Source of the DNA: Medicago truncatula
Lineage: Eukaryota > Streptophyta > Magnoliopsida > Fabales > Fabaceae
NCBI RefSeq assembly: GCF_003473485.1
Contig: NC_053042.1
Span: forward strand, 4,239,501-4,303,500
Length of the DNA: 64,000 nt
Direction of reading: 5' to 3'
In this document: positions 23,937 to 35,023 of the stretch, piece by piece
Numbering within the stretch: the stretch's first letter is position 1
Layout: the number at the start of each line of letters is the position of its first letter
Notes under the pieces: model-generated
Told to the model about the DNA's origin: nothing
What the model saw: the letters and a program-made list of their open reading frames with translations, nothing else
The model's database searches: none
Position numbers and translations under genes: made by a program

Positions 23937-24301
23937 CCAAGGGCGGATCTCTTTGGAGACCCCAGGTGCCACTGCACCCCCCAGGTTTTATATAAATTTC
24001 ATATTATGCTGCATATTTCAACAAATGTGTGTTGTTGCAGTTGTTACGCGGTCATTCAATGTGTGAAAGGTTTGTGTGTTCGATCCCTGGTACCCTCCCT
24101 TTTCATAATTCTTAGCGAATTTTTCTTTTTTTATTCAAAAAACAAGGTCCTGGTGGGTATCAAACTAGCATCCCCCAGGTATCAAACAAGCAATTTTGCC
24201 ACCACACCAGTTAACAATATTGTACATTTTTTAAAACTGTTTAATATATATTCTTTAAATATTTGGCACCCCCTAAAAAAAAACTCAAGATCCACCACTA
24301 G
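23937..24301. mobile_element. hAT-type MITE (CAAGGGCGGATC ends)
   Basis: Left end CCAAGGGCGGATCT and right end AGATCCACCACTAG are imperfect inverted repeats, as in many plant non-autonomous hAT elements. Both flanks carry GTCCCCA (23930-23936 and 24301-24307), a 7-base match close to the 8-base hAT target duplication. No transposase. Inside, TGTTCGATCCCTGG (about 24076-24091) resembles a tRNA B box, and a second hydrophobic open frame has no domain. About 365 bases. Confidence 0.6.
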
Positions 24302-26719
24302 TCCCCATTTTCCATTTTGTTAGTGAAAGAAGTTGTATTATAAACATGAAAAAGAAGTTTAAGGTCCAAATTATCCTCAATACATGAGGCAGGCAATCTT
24401 GAAACAAATACACATACTCAATTATTTACCAAATCAAGTATAAAACACTCTTTCAACGACTAAATCACCCATCCCAGATTTAGTCTTGGCGACAAAAAAT
24501 ATATATTTTTATAATTTGAAGTGCAGCTATGCGATATTAGAAAGATACTCCTATGAAAATATCACCTTTTGATTTGGACTAACTCTATTCAATTATTATT
24601 GGAATAGCTTCAACGGCACTCATGAAAATAATATTTATTAGACATAATCAATAGAAAACACAACACTAGGTACATTAAAATAATAGTAAAACATGAAAAC
24701 TCCGCCTAAATCATATCAAATTATGAATTAGATGTATCCAATAACTTTCCCTGCTTGGGGCTATGGTTACTTAATAATATTTATTCTCGCAAGGTATTTC
24801 TATCATGTTGATGCATCAAAAGAGCATGCTTTTGAAAGGCTGCAGGGCGCGAGCAAAATGTGTTGGGTGAAGAGCAAAATTCCGCAATTATACGCTCTAG
24901 GCGATTTCGGTTGTTGATTTGAGATGGAAGGTCAAATTACATACTAGATAAGAGAGAAATCCTTTCACAATTTATGAATGTTTATTAAAAGAAAGACGGA
25001 TACAATTTTCAAATATATCATATCTTAACCATGAAAGGTCCACTTCCTATTCATCTCACAACAAACAAATACTCTTATATTAAGTGTATGTTTGGAATAC
25101 TTATTTATCTCAATATTAGTATTTGTTATACCACTACTTCTTGCATCTCAACTCACTTTTTTTTTTTTTTTGAGAGAGTATCTCAACTCACTTATACACT
25201 CTGCTAATTGCTATTAGTAAAAGTATTTTAGTACATGAATCTCATTTTATCATAAAAATTAGTACACTCAATGATTTTCTTAAGTATGGAGAAAGAATAA
25301 TAAACTAAATAGTAGATACGATACAAAGGTTCAACAATGACTTGTGTTGAAGAACTTATATTCTGTTTCTGGACATTTTAGTTCCAAGTTTCACATGAGC
25401 AATGGTCAAGTACATAGGAAAACAACTAAATTAAGAATCCTAGTCTGTTACCTAATATCCTCAACATACTTATCGATCTGATCCAAATAAAACTAGTCAT
25501 CAATGCAAAAATGATAGGAAATTTGCCTATAATCATATACAGCTAAATTTGTCAGCTCGACAAGTTATGGAACAGAACTCTATCACCTTTGTGGATACAT
25601 CCAAAATAACTCACAAAATCATTGTGTGTTGTTTTCATTCACGGGTAATTTTAATACAACATCTCTAGTAAGTAACCAAGAGAAATTGTACATAACATCA
25701 ATACCTTTGGCAATCTCAATTCTTCTTTTCAAAGCTGATCTTTAACATCTCCTAATCTGTCACCAAGCCAACAACAAGAGATGAGAGTCCAAAGCTCTTC
25801 CAAGCAAACATTAATTACAAAAAGGAAAAATACAATAGTAAACTTTCAACGTTGTTCTCCACAATTAAGTGCGTATAGCATAAGCACTTATCATCTAAGT
25901 GTTTATATATAAGTTATTTTTATAACAAAAGATAAAATAAAGTCAAGTTGTTTTCATATAAGCTATATATTGTTTTCGTAAGATATCCTGGAGGGCTTAT
26001 GAAAATAAGCTTAAAACAGCTTATCACAAACAGATTATATAAGTTGTTTTCATTAGCTCTCACAAACAGTCTCACAAATGCTTATATCAGTATATAAACT
26101 AAAATAAGTCAATCAGGGGAAATGCACAAGCTACAAATTGTAGCTAACAAAGAAATGCATGTTCATTTTTTGTCTATCACCAAAACAAACACATGCTAAT
26201 AGCCAATTCCAAAACCAATTCACTGAGAGGTAAAAAATCGATTTTGACCACAGCATGTGAGATGGAGCTTTGATCAAAATCAATTCCTGATGGTCTCAAA
26301 AGCCTAGACAAACTATAATTTGGCAACTACTTTTGAAGAAAGAAAAAAAACTAATGGGGTGACATTTCAAATTCTTGAAGGACTGATGTTGTGGATGTTT
26401 GAATTTGGAAAACCGACTATAATTAGGTGAGGTCAATTTTGGTGAAAGATAAATCTCCAAAATGGTGAGGTCAATATCGATTTTCAGCACAGCATGTGAG
26501 AGGGAGCTACTAGTGTACAAAATTGACTCCTGGTGGTCTCAAAAGCCTAAACAAACAAACTATAATTAGGCAACAGCTTTTGTAAAAACTAACGGGGTGA
26601 CATTTCAAATTTTTGAAAAACTAATGTTGTGGATGTTTGAATTTGGAAAACCAACTTCAGGATTCACTCAAAAAAACATGTAGAAGCAGAATAACCAGGA
26701 CAATTTATGAAACCAAATT
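24302..26719. other. Intergenic region before the ceramidase-like gene
   Basis: AT-rich, no gene recognised. It contains a long GCTTAT-type MITE (25870-26117). Two diverged direct repeats at about 26222-26415 and 26490-26660 share CAGCATGTGAGAGGGAGCT, GGGGTGACATTTCAAAT and GTTGTGGATGTTTGAATTTG. Confidence 0.5.
25870..26117. mobile_element. GCTTAT-rich MITE, near full length
   Basis: It begins near GCGTATAGCATAAGCACTTA, has GATAAAATAAAGTCAAGTTG and TTTTCATATAAGCTATA inside, and ends with AAATAAGTCAATCAG. The same order of blocks occurs, in either orientation, at 27818-28045 and 40985-41260. The element is rich in self-complementary AAGCTTAT-type words and could fold on itself. No coding capacity. 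Confidence 0.6.
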
Positions 26720-28843
26720 TCACAAGGAACCAAAAAGTCCATCGAATAGGTTCATCATCAAATACCTTTTTAACTTACGCTCCCTGTAGATGAGCATCAC
26801 ACTAAGTAAAAACGGGATAAGCGCTAAGCACAAATGTTCCAAAGAGTGCCCGCTGATAACGTAGTTATTTGCACGGTAGAGTTTCTTGTCAGAAACAGCT
26901 TCGAATTTTGCTAGCAGATAAACCCCTGTGCTAAAAAGGTCAGGCTTCAAATATTTGAAATTTATGAATAAATGTTACAAAAGTCTGAGGCATAATACCT
27001 ATTGATGAAAACCAATATCTTGCGTGAGTATAGTTGGAGGGATATACAAATGCAGCTGCTGCAATAGCTAAAGGAAGAATGAACTGGAACATCAAGCAGA
27101 GCCGAATATCATCATAAATTCTGCAACCAACTAGCAGATCATAATTTGAGCATAAAACTTAGTGGAAAGTTCAGCGCCTCAAAGTATAAAACATTTAAAA
27201 GAGAGAATAAGCTTGAGACTATTATTAGAGGAAGACGAGAACTAACCGTTCATAAAGTACACAAGTAAAGGCTGCGAAAAGGAGGGCACACATACAACAC
27301 AACCCGATCCGCTGGCCAATTCTCTCAATAACCAAACTAGAGAAAAGTGAGGAATATGCCACCATCATCTGCCATTAGGGCAACCAATGAGCTTCTTGAT
27401 AAAGGGGAAAAAATGAACTAAGTACTAGAGGTACCAGTCAAGATTTTCAGCTATCAAAAGAAGTGTTTTTAGCAGATAAAACGCGTTCCACGTTAACATT
27501 TTCTCTTTATAAGTGCTCACTTCTGTCATAAACTAAACAAATGGAGCAACTAGGGAATGTTTTAACTTTTAAAGAGCTTATTTGGCTTTATCTAATGACA
27601 TCAATAACACTTGTGTGAGTTTGGAATAATTTTTGAAGAGATTAATTTTAAATTAATTTTAAAAAGAGCTTATGACAAGTTTATAAGTTGTGTTCAGCTT
27701 ATTTCCATAAACTCACTGCTCACATCATAACTTAATAGAATTATAGAGAGCTTATGTGAAGTTTTACCGCATCCCCTTTTCAAATATAGAAATAGTTTAT
27801 ACATGCGTAGTGTCTTCTCGGATTGACTTATTTGAGCTTATCTACGTATTTGTGAGGGTTTTGAGAGAGCTTATAAAACAGCTTATGACATGTCCATAAG
27901 CTATTTTCAGCTTATTTTCGTAAGCTCTGCCAGATAGCTTTTGAAAACAGCTTGACTTTGGTTTATCTTTTGTTATAGAAATAACTTATACTTAAGCACT
28001 TATATGATAAACGCTTAATTAAGTTGCTTATCCAAACTAGGCCTTACATTATTGAAATAGCTTGCACATAAACTCTTATATGATAACTTGATAAGTGCAT
28101 ATTAAATAAGTGCTTAATTAAGTTCTTTAGCCAAAACAATCATAGAAAAGGAAAACAATACAAGAATCACAAAAATACTAATAACATATAAATATATTCA
28201 TATAGAGAGAGATATGTAATGGGAATGCTAACCAACCGGCAAAGTGTCCCACAAGACTCTATTGTTATCAGGCTTCAAATGGTAATAAACAGAGCCAAAA
28301 GCCACCCCTATAATTCCAGCATAAAATAGTATCCAAGCCCAAGTCTCAGCTTGAGAACTAACAATAATCAATTACAAAAAACACCTCATATTAGAAACCT
28401 AATCATATGAATCACAGTGAATTGTATTAGAACAGTGATAAGAGAATGATTAGAAGTAATTAAGTAGTAACCTTATGGTAAAAAATCCTCCTTCAAGAGT
28501 AAGAACTAAACCAAGAACACCCACAACTAAAAATGGAAAATTTGTGATCACATTCAATGTGTTTGGGACACCTGTGCAAAACCCAGAAACCAAAATCAGA
28601 AAAATGAAATCTTTATCATAGAATTAAATAGAAAGTGAAATTTGTTTTACCAAGAAGATTGCGCAAGTCAGCGAATTGGTGGTGAGTGGGAGAGCGTGGA
28701 ATTTTGGGAGAGAAGAGAAAGAAGGAGATAGAGAATAGAAATGTAGCTACAATAACACGATGAGTTGTTATCTTCAATCTTCTCAATTGCTGTTGTTGTT
28801 TGGTTGCATGTGCCACCATCCAATTCTGTATCATCATCATCAC
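26720..28843 (-). CDS. Alkaline phytoceramidase-like integral membrane protein (CREST-type), six exons
   Basis: Exons, minus strand: 28651-28843, 28472-28571, 28237-28357, 27247-27368, 26999-27120, 26720-26925; total 287 residues, all borders GT..AG. Several hydrophobic spans are visible, the first at about 30-45. Conserved polar residues fit the ceramidase/CREST pattern: Ser120-x3-His124 (SVYYH), Asp135 (WDTLPM), and His246-x3-His250 (GHSLEH), which bind the catalytic zinc in known alkaline ceramidases. Plant relatives are annotated as alkaline phytoceramidase (aPHC); ceramidases split ceramide into sphingoid base and fatty acid in ER/Golgi membranes. Activity of this plant subgroup is not certain from sequence. 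The start is the first of four ATG codons at 28843; one of the next three could also be used. It is convergent with the desaturase gene. Confidence 0.85.
27818..28045. mobile_element. GCTTAT-rich MITE in intron 3 of the ceramidase-like gene
   Basis: Reverse orientation relative to 25870: starts CGGATTGACTTATTTGAGCT and ends GCTTATCCAAACTAGGCC. Further pieces of the same family lie on both sides (about 27555-27770 and 28050-28135), so most of the 868-base intron (27369-28236) is built from this family. Confidence 0.6.
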
Positions 28844-30331
28844 TTTCTCTTGCTTTTTTCCTCACTCAATTGTTGTTTTAGGTGTTACCTTAAACCAAAA
28901 GAACAAACTGTTAAGTAAGTGGCCTAAGTAAGTGTATTGTATCAGTTTCTGTTTTTTTGAAGGGTATCGGTTTCTGTTTATTAATAACGGTTTGGTAGTA
29001 TACACACAGAAGATAATTATATATCCGGAAAACGACAACCTCGTACATTAAATATTTTTAGAATCGGTCATCGCGCTTCAGTTTATCTTCCTTCCGCAGC
29101 CATTTAGAATCAATTGGAAATCCCCTTCTTCCTCTACACCCTCATCTTTTCCTTCTTTTCAGTTTGATATGGGAGATGTAATTATTGATGATAAATCCAC
29201 TGTTAGCAGAAATGCTAATTCATTGGTTTGACTGACGTGCTGTTGTTGTTGGTTTTGTGTTGTAGTCCTGGGCGGGCGGTTTTCCTTCTGTCATGCGTGT
29301 ATTTACTTTTGTCACAACTGGAATTTGTTGCTTGCTGGCAGGAGAATAGGCACATTAGTTTGTGTGTTTTTTCATGGTGTTGTGGTTGGTAGACCTTGTG
29401 TTTATACGGGTCTTGTAATTGTTGATTCAAATTAAAATATTGTTACTCTGAAGGCTTGTAATTACATATACTAGTGTTTATACCCGTACCCCGCACGGGA
29501 AAATTATTTATCGAATTTAATTTAATTAAAAATAAATTATTATATACTTCTTATTTTAAATAATATGTAAGGTTCCGAGGGTATATTAAAAACAATAAGT
29601 TATTTTTCACTAAATCAAAATAATAAGTTTAAACATTCACTTTTAAAAGAAGTTTAATCAATGTTTGTAATAGAAAGTTTAGTATTTAGTTAAAACTCTA
29701 GAGATAAACATGGTCATTAACATATCTGCATTCAAGCTAAAAAAGGCGGACATTAATACATATATGTGTTATTGGATGAGCTAGGACATATTTGGAAGAG
29801 GTAAAAACAAAGGCAGCTTAGGATTTAGAGGCTTCAACAAAGGCCAATTTGATGTTGTTAGTATTATGCAAGATTTTTTTTTTTTTTTGGTGAACTGTGG
29901 TTTCATTTCTATTAAGAGATTTTATTTTTTATTTAATTTAATCTTGTTTCCTCTAGACAGAGAAAGTGCAGCGCGTTGAAATGGTCCTTTTACACACGTC
30001 CGTGAATTTTCTTATACAAAACTTCCGTACTAAATATCATTTTTCATCAAAATAATAAGAGACCGATAAATTAGGGGTGTTTCAGGGGGGGGGGGTGCAC
30101 AAGGCAATTGGTTTGGTTTAACAATGTACACCTTTGAAAAGACGATTAAAATTTGGTTTAGAAATTAATGAGAAAAATGGTTAAGACCTTTGAATTCTGT
30201 GTTGTTATTATATGATAATTTGCACCCCTTTTCCATCAGTATCCACCTAATTTAACGATAGATTAACAAAATGGTTCTATTCAATCTCTTGACCTAGAAT
30301 CCTCTCCTAAAGTATTCCACTAATCTCTTAA
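28844..30331. other. Upstream region of the ceramidase-like gene and intergenic DNA
   Basis: No supported gene. A short frame at 29170-29232 (MGDVIIDDKSTVSRN...) follows a pyrimidine-rich leader and might be a gene-start fragment. At 29484-29505 CCCGTACCCCGCACGGG can form a short hairpin of a kind often seen near Helitron or other plant repeat ends; the ends themselves cannot be defined. A G-run of nine lies at 30087-30095. Confidence 0.4.
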
Positions 30332-30708
30332 GGCTTTGTTTGGGAGTTTGGAGGGGAATAGAATGGAAGGCTTTGAGAGGTGGAAATTACGAGGGAAAAT
30401 GGAGAAATCTTTCAAAAAAATGAAAATAGTAGTTTTTTTAGAGAATGATAAATTAATACATATGATTACTATATTTTTAATTTTAAAATATTATATCAAC
30501 ATTGATAAAATTTGAAGCATTCATATAAACCCTCCAAAACCCCCAAAAACTCTGCTTCAATGCAATTTTTTAGTTCCCCCAAATGAGTAGGTTTTGTATT
30601 ATGAAGAAAAGTTAATCCCCAAGACCCTCCATCCCATTTTCCTTTGTTTCTTCCACCTACTCATTCCTTTTTTCCCAAGCCTTCCCCTCCAAACTCACAA
30701 ACAAAGCC
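30332..30708. mobile_element. Tourist-like (PIF/Harbinger) MITE
   Basis: The 377-base element has terminal inverted repeats of about 30 bases: left GGCTTTGTTTGGGAGTTTGG, right (reverse complement) GGCTTTGTTTGTGAGTTTGG. It is flanked by TAA on both sides (30329-30331, 30709-30711), the TWA target duplication of PIF/Harbinger elements. No open frame of note. Confidence 0.85.
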
Positions 30709-30711
30709 TAA

Positions 30712-33700
30712 GTGAATTCGAAACCGTTGGAGGTTTTAATAGTCCGTTAATCCCTAAACTATAACCTAGCAATTGTCTATCTCTAGCTTAATTGATTAGG
30801 TTGACCATATTTCTTAGATGAGATTCAAAAGCCCTAGCCTTCTTGAACGTATAAATTCACGTGTAAGAGCGTCTTTTTACTTATCGTAATTATGTAACTA
30901 TGACGTTTGAATCTCAACGAATCAATGAGACTTGTGGGTGTCATTACGATTTTTTCCTTTATCGAAATAGTAGCGTCCACATGGCTTATGTCCCTCCTTC
31001 TAGTGTTCATGTTCTAATCTTAAGTTCACTGCACTACGTTTATAATGTTATTGTCTATTTTGGGTCTTGTATCATATCTTACATTTTGTTCTTTGTAAAA
31101 GATGTTTCATTAAATTGAAAAGTATGAATGTTGTTTATAAACTACTCAGGATCTCAGTTCTCAAACAATGGATCAATTGCTTAGGTGGGACACGAGGGTT
31201 TTAGTTATGGCTTCTTACTTGGTTATACAAGTCTCCAAGTGTAGCAGATGAGCTTCCAAGATGTCTCACATGCTCTTCATCTGAGCAATTCATTTTATCC
31301 CTTTTCTAGTCTCATTGCTTGTCGCCATGTTATTATATGGTTGTTGTCGCATATCAAAAATCATGTTAACCCCAACTTTTTGGTGTCGTATTTACACACC
31401 GGAGCTATCATGTTTCGGGTGCCATATTTGTGTGATATGTGTAATATACTAAGATCCCATCAAAATCTTGAGTTAACCTTCCAGTTCTTAGAGAAATTAA
31501 AACCGTAATATAGAGATTTATCATGAAGTAATTAAAGTCTGATCGAAAAAATTTCTACCAAAAACTTAAAACTCTGATTCTTCTTAATGATTCATTATTT
31601 GGTAGAGCTCATTAACCACTTGACTTTATTAACTACGAGAGTTCATTAACCTTGTCAAATGTGTCCTTGAGAGTGTGCAAACAGCTCTACGGAATTGGGA
31701 CTACAAAATATTTTGGCCTAAATTTTTTTATTATATGTGTAGATCGAATATGATGCTCAGCCAATTATTTGGATGATTTCTTTTTAGGCCCCCTCAATAT
31801 CTCTTGACTGAAAAATGCCCTCCCAAAGTTATCTATTAGATGTATTAAAATAAAATAAAAAATGTCCTCCGAGAGTTATCTTTCGAATTTTTTAGGGGGC
31901 CTAAGAGACATAGTGGAAGTATGAAAAGAGCGCTCAATTATTTGTTACGTTAAAAAAATGTAAATGAATAAGTTCAAACCAAAAAGTGTGAGAAAGATGA
32001 AAAAGATCTTAGCTAGAAGTTGTTTGTATTTTATGTTATTATTAGATTATAGATCTTTTTTGTATTAGTTGCAACGATGACTATTTTTTATATTTATGGA
32101 TATTATTACAATTTAAATAGAAGATTACTCTTTTACAAAAATTACATTTTTATTTTATTAGAGTCATTTTTACTATAGGAGTCTGTCCTCCACTTTGATT
32201 GGGACGACTCTAAACCTTGTTTTGAGTATCATATTTAGAGCTCAAGCTTTATCTCGTGTGACAACTTGTAGTTGGGAAAATTTTTGAGAACAAATATTGG
32301 TTAAGGTGGATTTTGTTAAACAATACGGATCAAGCATGGCATGTTTTATTATAGGCAAAAGTTAGTATATTAGATGTTTTTATAGACAAATTGATCACGG
32401 CATGTAGTTGTGGTAGATTTTTTTTTTTTAGGGATGTAGTTGTGATATATGTTATTTAATTGAACCAAATGGAAAATAAAACTTTTTCCTGCATTTATTT
32501 AGTTAATTTGAAGAATTATGACAACATATAGAATTTGTATGTTATGTGAGACAGTATTGTCACTTGTCAGAGTGAATGGTGTTCACTATGGAGAAGAGAG
32601 ACAGCTTTTCTAATGAAAACTTAGAGAAAAATTATGTTTAAATATCTTGGTTTGTCTATTGGTGGGAACCCAAGAAAATTGGTATTTTTTGAACTTTTGA
32701 TTAGGATCTGAGTGAAAATTCAATTTGGGAGAATCGTAAATTATCTATGAGTTGAAGTGGTCATGGTCACATGGAATTAAGCTGAGAGTTAACTTTGGAT
32801 ACCAAAATGATCATTTAAGAGAGAAGCTAAATTAATTAAATAATACAAGTGAAAGCAATGTAATTTCGTGAATAGTCGTGATGTACTGTTGCGCGATATT
32901 AAGCATTTTTGAATTGTAGTGGACGGTTTGGGATTTGAATTTCCTTCTCGTATTTGTTGTTGGTTATGCATTGTCTTTAGTTCTTGTTTAACTTTTTATG
33001 ATCGTTTGCCTTCACTTTTGTATCGTGTAACTTATTTTCTTGGCATGTCTTATGTCAAGATAAAATAAATGAATTATAATATTTGTTTGGACTTTATTTC
33101 TTTTTTAACTAACTTTAATTAACTTCGACTATTCTATTAAGAATTGGATGGTAGAGACAAAATTTTGTATTGCATTTTTATTTCACATTAAACTTATTTT
33201 TTCAAGGATATTTTAATTTAAATTTAAAATAAGAAATATACAAGATTCCTTATATTTTATTTTTGGTAGTATACAAGATTCCTGACAATCCAATTTATAC
33301 GCGGAGAAATTGCGCAAATATAACATGCTTCGTGAGAAAGGTATCTCTGAAAAAGGTCCTTATAAGTTATAACAACAAGATGACAAAGGTACGTATTATG
33401 AGCATTATGGCATGTGGAAAACATTAACAATTACCCTTAAATATAGGGATAACCACGTTTTCACCGTCCACATAACAACTCAACCAAACAAACCCTTCCA
33501 TTAATGAAGTGATTTTTTTAATACTAGTTGCTTTGCTTTCTTTGATTTTACTCTGCAATCCAACTGGCTTCCCACTTTGCCAGCTTGTGCTGCCTCCACT
33601 TTTTACTACTACTTTCCTTTTCTAGTTTATCTGCTTACATAAAACTCCAACTTTTTACTTTTATCTTTCTCTTACTTAGAGTTAAAATCTTACTATGTAT

Positions 33701-34093
33701 GTAACGCAATGACCATTTTTGTACCAAATCCATTAATAGAATCTAACTATGTAGTGGAAAAACACCCACATTTAGGTCCGAGTAAGTATACAAGGGAAAG
33801 ATACATCACACTTTTATTTAACATTTTATTTTTATCTTTCTCTCACTTATAAAGTATTTAACATTCACATTTTATCTGATGTATGACATATAACTCACAC
33901 TCGCACACAATAAATAGTATGGTATTTCGTAGAAAGCAAACCAGAGCCACATAGACATCAACTAGTTATAATCTCAATTTTATACTAATACCAAGCACTT
34001 AGGAAGTAAAGTGACTTGCGTAATCACCAATTTTCTTCCACTTTCGCTATCCTAATTATTACAAGAAAATTGTTGTTGACACATTTGGTTTGA
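30712..34093. other. Gene-poor intergenic region
   Basis: Short open frames only, none with a recognisable domain or a codon pattern like a gene. A small inverted repeat with TTAGGCCCCCT at both ends lies at 31785-31910. The rest is AT-rich with homopolymer runs. Confidence 0.45.
31785..31910. repeat. Small inverted repeat, possible MITE
   Basis: TTAGGCCCCCTCAAT at the left is answered by TTTTTTAGGGGGCCTAAGAG at the right, and CCCTCCCAAAGTTATCT inside is answered by CCTCCGAGAGTTATCTT in direct orientation. No clear target duplication was found. Confidence 0.4.
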
Positions 34094-34109
34094 TTGAGAA
34101 ACACGAGTA

Positions 34110-35005
34110 ATTTACTCAAATATCCTTCGGCAGTTAACTGCCGAATTTTGAAGGAACCGGCTGCAGTTAACTGCCGAGGTTCTACCAAGGATCTTCTGCT
34201 ACAAATCTACCAGAAGCTCTCTCATCCATTATTCATATCATCTTCAATTTTTTTTTTTCCAAACCTCTCTCATAAATCTCTCTAAAAAACCCAACCATAT
34301 CCAACCAAATTTATTCAACAAAATCACAAGTAATTATAATGCTATTAACTTACATTTTAATTGTTATAAATGTTTTTATTTTTTAGTTTTTGAGTGGATT
34401 TAATTTATTTTAGTTTTTGAGTAGATTTACATAGTATAATTCATTTTTAGAGTAAATGTTAGTTGCTTAATTTAGTTAAAATGTTCGTATGATGTTTATG
34501 TTATAGTTTAAAATTTTAGGGTTATATTTTAATTTGGTGTTTTATATTATTTTTTTTTTGGTAAGAGTATATGATTTATTTGAAGAGTAAATATATGTTG
34601 AATAATTTTGTTATATTTTACGTTATAACAAAAAAAAAATATGTTAAATATAAGTTGAATGATTTATGTTATAGTATATGATTAATTTTTTTTATTTTAG
34701 TAAGTGTATATGATTTATAATTTTAGGGTTATTTTTATGATCTTTAGAGTCTATGTATAATTTGCACATCAAGTGTTTGATGAAATGTTTGAATGAGTTT
34801 TTCATTGATTGTTTTTAATTTCTTATTGTGTAGATTTGAAACAATGACCGGGTGGATCAACGTTCATGCACAATTCAACGGCGGAGAACCTCAGAGGTTG
34901 AAGATTCGGTGCCTTGGTGTAACGTTAAGAGGTCTCAAGGATGAACTGACTGAATTCAACCAAGGAGTCAACCCCAGAGACACAAGGAGGGTGGAACACA
35001 ATTAA
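34110..35005 (+). pseudogene. Fragment of a Mutator-like transposase gene (N-terminal part), weak
   Basis: The 53-residue frame from ATG 34844 (MTGWINVHAQFNGGEPQ..., LKDELTEFNQGVNPRDTRRV) resembles, from memory, the start of legume Mutator-like proteins, where a conserved CxGVTLxxLKDxL segment is followed by DTRRV. Just before it AG at 34832-34833 could end an intron. Upstream (34130-34320) is a leader-like stretch with two GCAGTTAACTGC palindromes and pyrimidine-rich DNA. The frame stops at a hairpin (34996-35023) and nothing of the transposase core follows. Family identity needs a protein search. Confidence 0.3.
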
Positions 35006-35023
35006 AACGTATTTTAATTGTGT
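34996..35023. repeat. Perfect 12-base inverted repeat with 4-base loop
   Basis: ACACAATTAAAA and TTTTAATTGTGT flank the loop CGTA. It sits exactly where the transposase-like frame breaks off, so it may mark a rearrangement junction. It has no T-run typical of a bacterial terminator and no such role is expected in a plant. Confidence 0.8.

Noticed and set aside
24060..24100. Possible tRNA gene (TGTTCGATCCC)
   Set aside because: Only a B-box-like sequence is present, inside a hAT MITE, with no foldable cloverleaf.
20868..28843. A proven sphingolipid biosynthetic gene cluster
   Set aside because: Only two genes of related metabolism are adjacent, with no evidence for co-regulation in the sequence; kept as a low-weight finding only.
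30900..31508. Two frames of 72 and 86 codons with hydrophobic stretches
   Set aside because: No domain, no splice partners, AT-rich context; likely chance.
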